A stretch of DNA of 64,000 bases from Vreelandella glaciei (GTDB taxonomy: Bacteria > Pseudomonadota > Gammaproteobacteria > Pseudomonadales > Halomonadaceae): positions 62,001 through 126,000 of the forward strand of contig NZ_JACCDE010000009.1 in NCBI RefSeq assembly GCF_013415125.1, in the 5' to 3' direction. This document shows positions 18,054 to 27,050 of this stretch, piece after piece. Both the position numbers and the translations under genes were made by a program. Below the pieces are notes generated by a model that was not told the DNA's origin, ran no database searches, and saw nothing but the letters and a program-made list of their open reading frames with translations. Position 1 is the first letter of the stretch; each line of letters begins with the position of its first letter.

Positions 18054-18095
18054 CACTTTTCCTTTTGGCAGCTTCAACGCGCTCTTTTCAACGTT

Positions 18096-18821
18096 CTAAG
18101 CGCGGGCAGCGTCGTCGCGAAGTACTGTGTCCAGGGCAATCAACATCATGTCGTCAAACGTGGTTTGACGATCGGCGCTGGAGAGCGAGTCGCCTTTCAG
18201 GATGTGATCCGACACGGTGCAGATGGTCATGGCGCGGGCGCCGAACTCAGCGGCGACGCCGTAAAGACCTGCGGCTTCCATCTCGACGCCGACAATGCCG
18301 TAGCGTTTGAGCATTTCAGCCATGTCGGTTTGCGGGTTGTAGAACAGGTCCGCTGAGAACATATTGCCCACTTTGACCGGCACATTCTTGGCCTTAGCGG
18401 CAGCAACCGCGTGCTGGGTCAGTTCAAAGTCGGCAATGGCGGCGAAGTCGTGGTCGTTAAAGCGCATACGATTGACCTTGGAGTCGGTGCTGGCGCCCAT
18501 GCCGATGACCACATCGCGCACGTTGACATCGTCGCGCACCGCGCCGCAGGAGCCCACGCGAATCAGCGATTTAACGCCGTAGTCGGTGATCAGCTCTTTG
18601 GCGTAGATGGAGACCGACGGAATGCCCATGCCGTGGCCCATCACGGAAATCTCGCGGCCTTTATAGGTGCCGGTATAACCAAACATGTTGCGCACGTCGT
18701 TGACTTGGCGAACGTTCTCCAGGTAGGTGTCGGCGATGTATTTGGCGCGCAGCGGGTCGCCGGGCATCAGGACGGTATCAGCGAAATCGCCCATCTCGGC
18801 ATTAATATGCGGTGTAGCCAT
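18096..18821 (-). CDS. deoD: Purine-nucleoside phosphorylase DeoD
   Basis: 241 residues from the ATG at 18821 ([18 protein letters not shown]), close to the E. coli length of 239, with GGGAG upstream. Family motifs are [37 protein letters not shown] and [14 protein letters not shown]. It phosphorolyses purine (deoxy)nucleosides to base and (deoxy)ribose-1-phosphate, feeding DeoB. A 42-bp gap separates it from cdd. Confidence 0.96.
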   Translation of the reverse strand: MATPHINAEMGDFADTVLMPGDPLRAKYIADTYLENVRQVNDVRNMFGYTGTYKGREISVMGHGMGIPSVSIYAKELITDYGVKSLIRVGSCGAVRDDVNVRDVVIGMGASTDSKVNRMRFNDHDFAAIADFELTQHAVAAAKAKNVPVKVGNMFSADLFYNPQTDMAEMLKRYGIVGVEMEAAGLYGVAAEFGARAMTICTVSDHILKGDSLSSADRQTTFDDMMLIALDTVLRDDAARA

Positions 18822-18983
18822 GTAACGCTCCCATATCAATAATTTAACGGTCCGAATAAACCCTAGGCGGGGGCGCTGTGAACCCTTCCCTGGGCGCTAC
18901 TTTCGCCATCCATGGCGAAAGACCCCCGCTACGGGTTGATTCTGACCTTGCACGATCTTGTGCTGGTGGTTTGTCACTCGCCT

Positions 18984-20228
18984 TTAAGCGGCTTCGGGAA
19001 GAAAACTTTTGCCATCGGCCATGGCCGGTAGCAGGAAAAAGTCGGCCAGGGTTTGGCCAATATCGGCAAAGGTGCCGCGCTCACCCAGCGAGCCGGGTGT
19101 AAAGCCGGGGCCGTGTACCAGGATGGGGATATACTCGCGGGTGTGCTCGGTGCCTTGCCAGCTGGGGTCGCAGCCGTGATCGGCGGTGAGAATCAGCAGA
19201 TCATCTTCGCTTAGCGCCGCCAGCAGCTTAGGCAGCTTGGCGTCGAAATCTTCCAGCGCGGCAGCATAGCCCGGCACGTCTCGGCGGTGGCCATAGACCG
19301 AGTCAAAATCGACAAAGTTGGTCATGATCATGGCGCGCTCGCCTTCGTCGCGTTGGCCAGTGCGCTCGATCTCGTTGAGCGTGGCGTCCATCAGCGCGTC
19401 GTGGCCGCTGGCTTTTACCTTGTGGGTAATGCCGCAGTGGGCGTAGATATCGGCAATTTTACCAATCGAGACCACTTCACCGCCGGCATCATCAAGCTTT
19501 TGCAGCACGGTGGGCGAGGGCGGCTCAACGCTGTAGTCGCGGCGGTTGCCGGTGCGGGCGAAGGTGTTACTGTCTTCGCCGATAAACGGACGCGCAATGA
19601 CGCGGCCAATGTTGTAAGGCTCTAGCAGCTCGCGGACGGTTTCGCACAGCTTATAAAGCCGTTCAAGGCCGAAATGCTCTTCGTGAGCGGCGATCTGAAA
19701 CACCGAATCCGCCGAGGTATAAACGATGGGTTTGCCGGTGGCTATGTGCTCTTCACCCAGGCGAGCGATGATCTCGGTGCCCGAAGCGTGGCAGTTGCCA
19801 ATCACCCCAGAGAGGTCTGCTTCCTGGACGATGGCGTCGAGCAGCTCAAGGGGGAAACTGTCGGTTTTATCCAGAAAGTAGCCCCAGTCAAAGCGTACCG
19901 GCACGCCGGCAATTTCCCAGTGGCCGGAGGGAGTATCTTTGCCGCTGGAAATCTCTTTGGCGTGGGCGTAAGCCCCTTCCAGACTTTCCGGCAGCGTGAC
20001 GCCTTCGGCAACGCTGCCTGTGGCATCGCGGTGGGCGTGAAACAGCCCCAGCTTGGCCATGTTGGGCAGCTTGAGTGGCCCTGAACGATTGGCGGTATCC
20101 GCTTCGCCACGGGCGCAAGCGGCGGCGATATGGCCCAGGGTGTCGGAGCCTTCATCGCCGAAGGTCACGGCGTCCGGGGCGGCGCCAATTCCAAAGGAAT
20201 CGAGGACTATTACAATCGCGCGGCTCAT
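18984..20228 (-). CDS. deoB: Phosphopentomutase DeoB
   Basis: A 414-residue alkaline-phosphatase-superfamily enzyme. The N-terminal [14 protein letters not shown] carries the first metal ligand, and [20 protein letters not shown] carries the C-terminal metal site. It converts (deoxy)ribose-1-phosphate to the 5-phosphate, linking DeoA and DeoD products to DeoC. Its ATG overlaps the deoA stop by 4 bp, indicating translational coupling. The 162 bp to deoD contain a perfect hairpin (CTTTCGCCA/TGGCGAAAG, 18900-18921). Confidence 0.96.
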   Translation of the reverse strand: MSRAIVIVLDSFGIGAAPDAVTFGDEGSDTLGHIAAACARGEADTANRSGPLKLPNMAKLGLFHAHRDATGSVAEGVTLPESLEGAYAHAKEISSGKDTPSGHWEIAGVPVRFDWGYFLDKTDSFPLELLDAIVQEADLSGVIGNCHASGTEIIARLGEEHIATGKPIVYTSADSVFQIAAHEEHFGLERLYKLCETVRELLEPYNIGRVIARPFIGEDSNTFARTGNRRDYSVEPPSPTVLQKLDDAGGEVVSIGKIADIYAHCGITHKVKASGHDALMDATLNEIERTGQRDEGERAMIMTNFVDFDSVYGHRRDVPGYAAALEDFDAKLPKLLAALSEDDLLILTADHGCDPSWQGTEHTREYIPILVHGPGFTPGSLGERGTFADIGQTLADFFLLPAMADGKSFLPEAA

Positions 20229-21580
20229 AAGGCTTCTCCACGGAAGGTGTCTTGTAGCAGGGTGTCGGCACTGGCAGCGCCTTCGCCAATCGTAAACGCC
20301 GCGCGCAGCTGCTCGGCGGCACGCTCGGCGGCGGCGTCACTGCGGGCGTGCACCATGGCAATGGGGCGCTGGCTATCCACGCTCTCGCCGATTTCGACGA
20401 TGTTAGTGAAGCCAACGCTGTGATCGACGCTGGCGTCGTTACGCAGGCGGCCACCGCCTAGTTCCACCACGCTCATGCCTACAGCGCGGGTATCAATACG
20501 CTGGACCACACCTGCTTGCTCGGCATACACGGGTTTAATGACGTCGGCCTTGGCCAGGTAGTGATCTGAGCGCTCCATAAAGTCGCTGGGGCCGCCGAGT
20601 TCGCGCACCATACGGGCGAACACTTCCGCGGCAGCGCCGGAGGTCAGCGCTTTCTCAAGCTTAGTTAGTGCTTCTTCACGTGAGTCAGCGAGCTTGCCGG
20701 CGATCAGCATCTCTACCGCCAGCTCGCGAGTGACTTGCATCACGCGGCTGTTGGGGCGGTCGCCGCGCAGTAGAGCCAGTGTCTCGACGATTTCAACGGC
20801 GTTACCGGCGCAGGGCGCTAGCGGCTGGCTCATATCGGTAAGCAGGGCAGTGGTGGGCGTACCCGCTTGGGTGGCCACATTGGCAATGCTTTTGGCCAGT
20901 TCGCGGGACTTTTCCGGCGTAGGCATAAAAGCGCCACTACCGACTTTAACGTCCATCACCAGCGCATCCAGCCCGGAGGCCAGCTTCTTGCCTAGAATAG
21001 AGGCGGTAATCAGCGGAATCGATTCCACCGTGGCGGTCACATCACGCACGCCGTAGATGCGCTTGTCGGCAGGTGCCAAATCACCGGTTTGGCCGATAAT
21101 TGCCACGCCGGTGGATTTCACCACCTCGCGGAAACGCTCTGGTGCGGGGTAGGGGTTGTAGCCGGGGATCGATTCGAGCTTATCCAGTGTGCCGCCGGTA
21201 TGGCCCAGGCCACGCCCGGAAATCATCGGTACGAAGGCGCCGCAGGCGGCGACCCAGGGGCCGAGTACCAGCGAGACCAAGTCGCCTACACCGCCAGTGG
21301 AGTGCTTATCGACAATCGGGCCAGGCAGGTTCAAATCGCTCCACTGCATCACATGGCCGGAGTCACGGGTCGCGGTGGTCAGCGCAACGACTTCTTCACG
21401 GCTCATGCCGTTGAGAAACACCGCCATGGTGAAGGCGCCAATCTGGGCGTCGCTGATGCGGTCATCGGCAATGCCCTGCACAAACGCTTTGATCTCTTCC
21501 GCGGGCAGCAGCTGGTTATCACGCTTAAGGCGAATCAGCTCCTGGGGCAGCAACGCGTGTTGGGTTGCATTGGCAGACAT
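20225..21580 (-). CDS. deoA: Thymidine phosphorylase DeoA
   Basis: 451 residues (E. coli 440). The phosphate-binding motif is [15 protein letters not shown] and the nucleoside-binding region is [20 protein letters not shown]. It phosphorolyses thymidine and deoxyuridine to base and deoxyribose-1-phosphate. The start overlaps the end of deoC by one base (TAATG) and the stop overlaps deoB by four, a tightly coupled operon. Confidence 0.96.
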   Translation of the reverse strand: MSANATQHALLPQELIRLKRDNQLLPAEEIKAFVQGIADDRISDAQIGAFTMAVFLNGMSREEVVALTTATRDSGHVMQWSDLNLPGPIVDKHSTGGVGDLVSLVLGPWVAACGAFVPMISGRGLGHTGGTLDKLESIPGYNPYPAPERFREVVKSTGVAIIGQTGDLAPADKRIYGVRDVTATVESIPLITASILGKKLASGLDALVMDVKVGSGAFMPTPEKSRELAKSIANVATQAGTPTTALLTDMSQPLAPCAGNAVEIVETLALLRGDRPNSRVMQVTRELAVEMLIAGKLADSREEALTKLEKALTSGAAAEVFARMVRELGGPSDFMERSDHYLAKADVIKPVYAEQAGVVQRIDTRAVGMSVVELGGGRLRNDASVDHSVGFTNIVEIGESVDSQRPIAMVHARSDAAAERAAEQLRAAFTIGEGAASADTLLQDTFRGEAL

Positions 21581-22377
21581 TAGTAACCTCCTTGGCCTTG
21601 GGGTGCCGCGCTGGTGCTGCCGGTCAACGTAGCTAGCAGATTGCCCAGCAGGCTAGAGGCCCCAAAGCGGAAGTGCGCGGGGGTTACCCAGCCTTGGCCC
21701 ATAATATCGTTGGCAAGGGCTAGATATTCCGCCGCGTCTTCGGCGGTTTTGACGCCACCTGCTGCTTTAAAACCAACGTCTTGGCCACTGGCCTTGATGG
21801 CCTTGAGCATAATCTCGGCGGCTTCCAGCGTAGCGTTAACGGCTACTTTGCCGGTCGAGGTTTTAATAAAATCAGCGCCGCCTTCAATAGCGAGTTCGCT
21901 GGCGCGTTTAATCAGCGCGGGCTCTTTAAGCTCGCCGGACTCAATAATCACTTTGAGCAGCGCTTGGCCAGCGCAGGCCGCTTTGCACATTTCAACCAGC
22001 TCAAGGCCGGTCTCTTCGTCGCCTGCCATCAACGCGCGGTAGGGAAAGACCACATCAACTTCATGGGCGCCGGAGGCAACCGCATCGCGGGTTTCACGGG
22101 CGGCAGCCATAATGTCGTCGTCGCCGTTGGGGAAGTTGGTGACCGTGGCAATTTTAACTTGGTTATCGAGCTTATGCGCGGTAAGCGCGCGCTGGGCAGT
22201 AACGATAAACTGCGGGTAGACACAAACGGCAGCAGGGGTGCCAAAGGGCGTTTTTACCTGCTGACACAGCGCTTCGATGGTGCTGTCGGTGTCGCTATCG
22301 TTCAGGCTCGTTAGATCCATGAGGGTGAGTGCTTGGCGGGCGGCTTGGGCAATATGGGGGGAGGCGGTCGCAGTCAT
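21580..22377 (-). CDS. deoC: Deoxyribose-phosphate aldolase DeoC
   Basis: 265 residues (E. coli 259). The Schiff-base lysine is in [11 protein letters not shown], and the second lysine is in [14 protein letters not shown]. It cleaves deoxyribose-5-phosphate to acetaldehyde and glyceraldehyde-3-phosphate. It is first of the deoCAB group, behind a terminator-like hairpin that separates it from nupC. Confidence 0.96.
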   Translation of the reverse strand: MTATASPHIAQAARQALTLMDLTSLNDSDTDSTIEALCQQVKTPFGTPAAVCVYPQFIVTAQRALTAHKLDNQVKIATVTNFPNGDDDIMAAARETRDAVASGAHEVDVVFPYRALMAGDEETGLELVEMCKAACAGQALLKVIIESGELKEPALIKRASELAIEGGADFIKTSTGKVAVNATLEAAEIMLKAIKASGQDVGFKAAGGVKTAEDAAEYLALANDIMGQGWVTPAHFRFGASSLLGNLLATLTGSTSAAPQGQGGY

Positions 22378-22401
22378 GGAGTTCTCACAAATCAGTAAAA
22401 G

Positions 22402-22439
22402 ATAAAAACGGGCACTGCGGATAAAGCCGCAGTGCCCGT
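22402..22439 (-). terminator. Intra-operon terminator/attenuator between nupC and deoC
   Basis: A perfect 13-bp stem (ACGGGCACTGCGG / CCGCAGTGCCCGT) has a 6-nt loop and, on the minus strand, a following TTTTT. It sits 23 bp after the nupC stop and only 25-30 bp before deoC, so it may set the ratio of transporter to enzyme mRNA. Confidence 0.85.
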
Positions 22440-22462
22440 CACCTTCAGTAAACCCCGCTGCG

Positions 22463-23746
22463 TTAAGCAGTGGCGTTACTTAGGGCAATAAAGAAGCCAG
22501 CAATTGAGGCCGACATCAAGTTGGACAGTGTACCGGCCAATACGGCTTTGACACCAAAGCGGGCAATCTCTTTACGGCGAGTCGGTGCAATGCTGCCCAG
22601 GCCACCCAGCAAAATCGCAATGGAGGAGAGGTTAGCAAAGCCACACAGCGCGAAAGAGAGGATCGCCATGGTGTGCGGTGTCATCATCTGACCTGTCGCC
22701 GCCACCACCTGTTCCCCATCAATGTAGGGCGCTAGGTTGATATAGGCGACAAATTCGTTGACCACCAGTTTTTGACCGATGAACGAGCCGGCCAGCGTAG
22801 CTTCTTCCCAGGGTACACCTAAAAGGAACGCCAGCGGGGCGAACAGCCAGCCCAAGATTAGTTCCAGGCTAAGGGAGTCAAAGCCCATCCAGCCGCCAAC
22901 GCCGCCGAGAATGCCATTAATCAAAGCGATTAAGCCGATGAAGGCGAGCAGCATGGCGCCCACGTTGGCGGCCAGCATTAAGCCCGAGGTAGCGCCGGAG
23001 GCCGCCGCATCCAGCACGTTGGCGGGCTTATCTTCCTGGGCTTCAATTTCTTCTTCAACCTTGGAAACGCTGTCGCTATCGGACACATCCTGGGTTTCCG
23101 GCATGATCAGCTTGGCGAACAGCAACCCGCCCGGTGCCGCCATAAAGGAGGCTGCTACCAAATACTCCATGGGAATACCCAGCGCGGCGTAACCCGCCAA
23201 GACTGAACCGGCGACCGACGCCAGACCACCACACATCACCGCAAACAATTGCGACGGCGTCATGCGGGCGATAAACGGACGCACCACCAGCGGCGCTTCG
23301 GTTTGCCCGACGAAGATATTGGCCGTTGCAGAGAGTGATTCAGTACGCGAAGTGCCTAGTGCTTTCTGTAGTGCGCCACCCAGAATGCGAATGACCCACT
23401 GCATAATACCGATGTAGTAGAGCACGGCGATCAGCGAGGAGAAGAAGATAATCACCGGCAGTACTTTGATGGCAAACACAAAGCCGACGTTATCCACATC
23501 GGCTAAGCCGCCGAACAGAAAGCCGATACCGTCATTGGCATACACCAAAATTTGGCTAACGCCAGAGGAGATGGCCTGCAGCACCGCCTGACCGAAGGGC
23601 ACGTAAAGTACAAAGGCACCGATACCCGCCTGGATAGCAAAGGCGCCCAGCACGGTACGCAGCCGGATCGATTTACGGTCGTAAGAGAAGATCAGGGCAA
23701 TGGCCACCAGAGTGACCATACCCACCAAGCTCATAAGGAGTGTCAT
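22463..23746 (-). CDS. nupC: Concentrative nucleoside transporter (NupC/CNT family)
   Basis: A 427-residue inner-membrane protein with the CNT layout of about 10 TM segments. Signature stretches are [19 protein letters not shown] (here [20 protein letters not shown]) and [21 protein letters not shown] charged cytoplasmic loop rich in Glu/Ser lies near residue 230. It imports nucleosides with protons or sodium. It sits between the outer-membrane channel tsx and the deo enzymes. Confidence 0.94.
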   Translation of the reverse strand: MTLLMSLVGMVTLVAIALIFSYDRKSIRLRTVLGAFAIQAGIGAFVLYVPFGQAVLQAISSGVSQILVYANDGIGFLFGGLADVDNVGFVFAIKVLPVIIFFSSLIAVLYYIGIMQWVIRILGGALQKALGTSRTESLSATANIFVGQTEAPLVVRPFIARMTPSQLFAVMCGGLASVAGSVLAGYAALGIPMEYLVAASFMAAPGGLLFAKLIMPETQDVSDSDSVSKVEEEIEAQEDKPANVLDAAASGATSGLMLAANVGAMLLAFIGLIALINGILGGVGGWMGFDSLSLELILGWLFAPLAFLLGVPWEEATLAGSFIGQKLVVNEFVAYINLAPYIDGEQVVAATGQMMTPHTMAILSFALCGFANLSSIAILLGGLGSIAPTRRKEIARFGVKAVLAGTLSNLMSASIAGFFIALSNATA

Positions 23747-23800
23747 AGGGGGATCCTTCGCGTCAGCGCGTAAGTAACGTTTTTATAGACAGTAACGCGT

Positions 23801-24646
23801 TTAAAGTAAGTTGAGCTTGACGGAGTAGATCATCGCATTCTGATAATCATTGGGGGTGCCCAACTTGTTATCAGAGTAGCGATACTGAATACCGGTGGTG
23901 ATCAATTCACTCGGATGCCACCATAGGCTCAGTGCACCGTTGGTGCCTACACTGCCTGCTGTATCGCCAACGTAATTTTGCTCCAGATAATCGTCATCAC
24001 GGCCAAACGTTTGCTCGTGCCAGTTGGTGACGCTGAAGTTCTGGTTGAGCGCCGAGAAATCATACCCCGCGACCCAGCCAGCCATGAAGCCGTTCATGCC
24101 GGTATAGCTGTTACTTTGCACCCGCGCCGCGCCAATAAAGGGTTTAAACCACAGGCCGTTATCGAAGGTGGTGCGGTAGCCTAAACCCAGAATCTGATCC
24201 TGCTCGCGGCTTTCGTACCCGTAATCACGGAAGTCGTAAAGGTGGGCATAAATCGACAGCGGGCTGTCGCCCAGATAAATGTGCGAGGTTATTTTACCCG
24301 CGGTTCGGAAGTTGTCTTGGCCACCGCTGGACTCATCGAACTGGTCATTGGTGGGGTTCTCGAAATCAAAGAAGCCGTAAAATTCGCCCCAGCTAAAGCC
24401 AGCGCCGCCTTCAATTTCGAGAAACATAAAGTCGCTTTTCGCCGCGTTAGAGGCGGTGCGTGCTTCGGTGCCGTTCGACCAATCGAGATAGTTGACCGAG
24501 ACATTGGCAAACGACCACAGCCGGTCAAGCGGGTGGGGCTGAGCGTCGTCTGCAAATGCTGGAGTGACTAGGGCAGTACTTGTCAGTAAAGCGCCAGCAC
24601 TAAGGGTGACAAGCGATGAAGAGCGAGTGTGTTTTCGAGCAGTCAT
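23801..24646 (-). CDS. tsx: Tsx-like nucleoside-specific outer-membrane channel
   Basis: 281 residues with a signal peptide (SAGALLTSTALVTPAFA, cut before DDAQ). The beta-barrel sequence has amphipathic strands and the Tsx/OmpK hallmarks FANVSVNYLDWSNG and FGWGEFYGFFDFEN-like (here FSWGEFYGFFDFEN), ending in an aromatic-hydrophobic strand. It lets nucleosides cross the outer membrane. It is the first gene of the leftward nucleoside operon, directly below the DeoR-like operators. Confidence 0.9.
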   Translation of the reverse strand: MTARKHTRSSSLVTLSAGALLTSTALVTPAFADDAQPHPLDRLWSFANVSVNYLDWSNGTEARTASNAAKSDFMFLEIEGGAGFSWGEFYGFFDFENPTNDQFDESSGGQDNFRTAGKITSHIYLGDSPLSIYAHLYDFRDYGYESREQDQILGLGYRTTFDNGLWFKPFIGAARVQSNSYTGMNGFMAGWVAGYDFSALNQNFSVTNWHEQTFGRDDDYLEQNYVGDTAGSVGTNGALSLWWHPSELITTGIQYRYSDNKLGTPNDYQNAMIYSVKLNLL

Positions 24647-24723
24647 GTAAGCCTCAACGGGGGTTGTCGCGGAGCCATTTGAGTGTGGCTATCCGTGGTT
24701 ATAATCGTGCGGGCTGGCGTTAA

Positions 24724-24760
24724 TGTTAAAATTATAACATTTAGTGTTATTTTTCTAACG
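24724..24760. promoter_or_regulatory. Two tandem DeoR-like operators between tsx and deoR
   Basis: TGTTAAAATTATAACA (24724-24739) and TGTTATTTTTCTAACG (24745-24760) both match the known E. coli DeoR operator TGTTAGAATTCTAACA: 5-bp half-sites with a 6-bp centre. Their centres are 21 bp apart, two helical turns. They lie between the divergent tsx operon and deoR, so they could control both. Confidence 0.78.
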
Positions 24761-24957
24761 CTGATTTGCAAGTATTGTCACATCAACGCTATTTAAATGT
24801 CATATCGCTATCGTAAGCATCACGAATAGCGTTAATGGTCGCTGTTCCAGTGGAAATTCCGTCGCTGCTCGCTCAGCATAGAAACGCAACAAGAGGCAGC
24901 ATGAAGGCTTATGTTGCGCTAATCACAACAAGAGGGGTTGATAAGGAGATGCCCACC

Positions 24958-25725
24958 ATGAATGGCCGCAGCGCTCAGCGCCTTGCCAAACTTCAGGAAG
25001 CGCTAGCCAGTGGCGGCACTCTTCATCTGCGCGATGCTGCAGAGCTGTGCGATGTATCGGAGATGACCATCCGCCGCGATCTCACTACCCAGCCTACTGC
25101 GATGAGCCTGCTGGGCGGGCGCTTGGTGATGGCGAACTATCCTGGTGTCACTCCGATTTACGACTTAACCGAGCAGCAGGCTAGCCACTATCAGGCGAAG
25201 TATCGCCTTTGCCAGCGAGTACTCGCCTTTATTGAAGAGGGCGATACGCTGTTTATTGACTGTGGCTCGACGCTGATTCCGTTGCTGAGTCAGTTAAGTC
25301 ACTTTCGTGAACTGACGGTGGTGACCTATGCACTCAACGTCGCCAATGCCGTTGCCGCCTTGCCCAACGTACGCCTTGTGCTACTGGGCGGGTTGTTTTA
25401 TGCCGCTTCACAATCATTTGGCAGCGACAATATGGCCGCCGCCATTGAACGATTGGGCATCAATAAAGCATTGATTTCCGCGGCGGGGGTGGATTTGGAG
25501 CGCGGCGTAAGCTGTTTCCACTTTCACGAAGTAGCGCCTAAACAGGCCGCCATTGCCACCGCGATGCAGCGCTTGCTGGTAGTGGATGCCAGCAAGTTTG
25601 GCGTGGTGCGACCGGCTTATTTCGCAGCCCTAAATGATTTTGATGTAGTTGTTACCGACGAAGAGGGTGCGCCGCAACTGCTAGGGGGACATGGTCGCGA
25701 TGTGCCAGTGGTAACCGTGGCGTAG
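24958..25725 (+). CDS. deoR: DeoR-family repressor, probable DeoR
   Basis: 255 residues from the ATG at 24958, with AAGGAG nine bases upstream. The longer frame to 24835 lacks a signal and resembles no regulator. E. coli DeoR has 252 residues. The N-terminal HTH is DeoR-type (LHLRDAAELCDVSEMTIRRD). The sensor domain has the sugar-phosphate isomerase-like motifs FIDCGSTLIPLL and VVDASKFG. DeoR binds deoxyribose-5-phosphate as inducer. It is divergent from tsx-nupC-deo, with DeoR-like boxes between. Confidence 0.92.
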   Translation: MNGRSAQRLAKLQEALASGGTLHLRDAAELCDVSEMTIRRDLTTQPTAMSLLGGRLVMANYPGVTPIYDLTEQQASHYQAKYRLCQRVLAFIEEGDTLFIDCGSTLIPLLSQLSHFRELTVVTYALNVANAVAALPNVRLVLLGGLFYAASQSFGSDNMAAAIERLGINKALISAAGVDLERGVSCFHFHEVAPKQAAIATAMQRLLVVDASKFGVVRPAYFAALNDFDVVVTDEEGAPQLLGGHGRDVPVVTVA

Positions 25726-25785
25726 AGGTTTTTCGCTTGCCTATCCCCGTCAATAGCTTGGGTGCGGCAATGCGCCACTTCTTTC

Positions 25786-25799
25786 ATGATCTAGATCAA
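25786..25799. promoter_or_regulatory. FNR/ANR-like box upstream of cyoA
   Basis: ATGATCTAGATCAA matches the FNR consensus TTGAT-N4-ATCAA at nine of ten positions. It is about 220 bp upstream of cyoA. In other proteobacteria FNR/ANR represses cyo without oxygen, so the site is plausible, but one match by eye is weak evidence. Confidence 0.5.
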
Positions 25800-26021
25800 T
25801 AGAAAATACTTTCGTCTTACTTGCTGTTGCTTTTAAAGCTTAGGCGAGCAAGACCCGCCGCTGTTCCCACTTGGCGGCGCATATTCTTCCCGGAGCAGTG
25901 ACGCTCAGTGCACTACGCATGTTCTTGTGCTCGTAGGAGCATGTTTTGGGAAGAGTATGGGGTGATAGTTAGCCTGCTATATAGAGGCTAGTGTTTATTG
26001 AACATTTCACGAGATCACACC

Positions 26022-27047
26022 ATGCAACGACGCTCTCTATGGCGCAGGCGAGGCACTTTGGTGCTCCTTGCGCTGTGTCTGTTTCTGGCAGGCTGTAGTT
26101 CGGCCCTGTTAGACCCGAAAGGCCAAGTTGGTGCTGAGCAGCGCTCGCTGATCCTCACCTCCTTTGGCTTGATGTTGATTGTCGTCATTCCTGTTATTGC
26201 GATGACGCTGCTATTTGGCTGGCGGTATCGGCGTAGTAACAGCGTAGCGAAATACCTGCCTGACTGGGCACACTCCAACGCAATTGAAGCGGTGATCTGG
26301 ATCGTGCCCTGCGCGATTATCGCGGTGCTTGCGCTGTTGACCTGGAAAACATCGCATAGCCTGGATCCACACAAGCCGTTGGAAAGCGACGTAGCGCCGA
26401 TTGAGATTCAGGCGGTGGCGTTAGATTGGAAATGGTTGTTTATCTATCCCGAGCAGGGCGTGGCGAGCGTTAATGAAGTAGCCTTTCCCGTCGACACTCC
26501 AGTGCGCTTTCGCGTTAGCTCGGGTTCGGTCATGAATGCCTTCTTCATTCCCCATCTTGGTAGCCAAATCTACGCCATGGCGGGCATGGATAACGATGTT
26601 TATCTGATTGCCGATGAAATGGGCAGCTACCCAGGTCGCTCTACCAATTACAGTGGCGCGGGCTTCTCGGGTATGACCTTTGAAGCCAAGGTGACTACCC
26701 CCGGCGAGTTTGATGACTGGGTTGAAACCGTGCGCGGTGCCTCTGAAACGCTGACTTACCCTGAAGGCTACGAAGCGCTGGCGGAACCTAGCGAATCGCA
26801 CCCAGTAGAGTACTTCTCTGCGATCTCACCAGCCCTATACGAAAGCATTTTGAAAAGCTTTCACACGGGCGGTGAGCACGAGATGGACAGCGATCACTCA
26901 ATGGGCAGCGACCACGCTGACTCTTCCGATGGTGATAACGCACCTAGCACCCATCAAGCGGCCGCATCTGGTCACCACACCGATAACCATGCTAATCAGG
27001 ATCATGCTATGCGCACACATCCTGCTAGCGTTGAAGCAGGGGGTTAA
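26022..27047 (+). CDS. cyoA: Cytochrome bo3 ubiquinol oxidase subunit II
   Basis: 341 residues from the ATG at 26022. It is a lipoprotein with lipobox LAGC (about residues 21-24). Two TM helices follow (LMLIVVIPVIAMTLLFGW and VIWIVPCAIIAVLALLTW), then a cupredoxin domain. The CuA cysteine pair is absent from the region FIPHLGSQIYAMAGM, as expected for a quinol rather than cytochrome c oxidase. The tail after about residue 285 is an unusual His/Asp/Ser-rich extension. First gene of cyoABCDE. Confidence 0.94.
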   Translation: MQRRSLWRRRGTLVLLALCLFLAGCSSALLDPKGQVGAEQRSLILTSFGLMLIVVIPVIAMTLLFGWRYRRSNSVAKYLPDWAHSNAIEAVIWIVPCAIIAVLALLTWKTSHSLDPHKPLESDVAPIEIQAVALDWKWLFIYPEQGVASVNEVAFPVDTPVRFRVSSGSVMNAFFIPHLGSQIYAMAGMDNDVYLIADEMGSYPGRSTNYSGAGFSGMTFEAKVTTPGEFDDWVETVRGASETLTYPEGYEALAEPSESHPVEYFSAISPALYESILKSFHTGGEHEMDSDHSMGSDHADSSDGDNAPSTHQAAASGHHTDNHANQDHAMRTHPASVEAGG

Positions 27048-27050
27048 GCC

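Noticed and set aside
23747..23800. A separate operator between tsx and nupC
   Set aside because: Only 54 bp, with a vague GTAACG repeat and no match to the DeoR-like boxes seen upstream of tsx.
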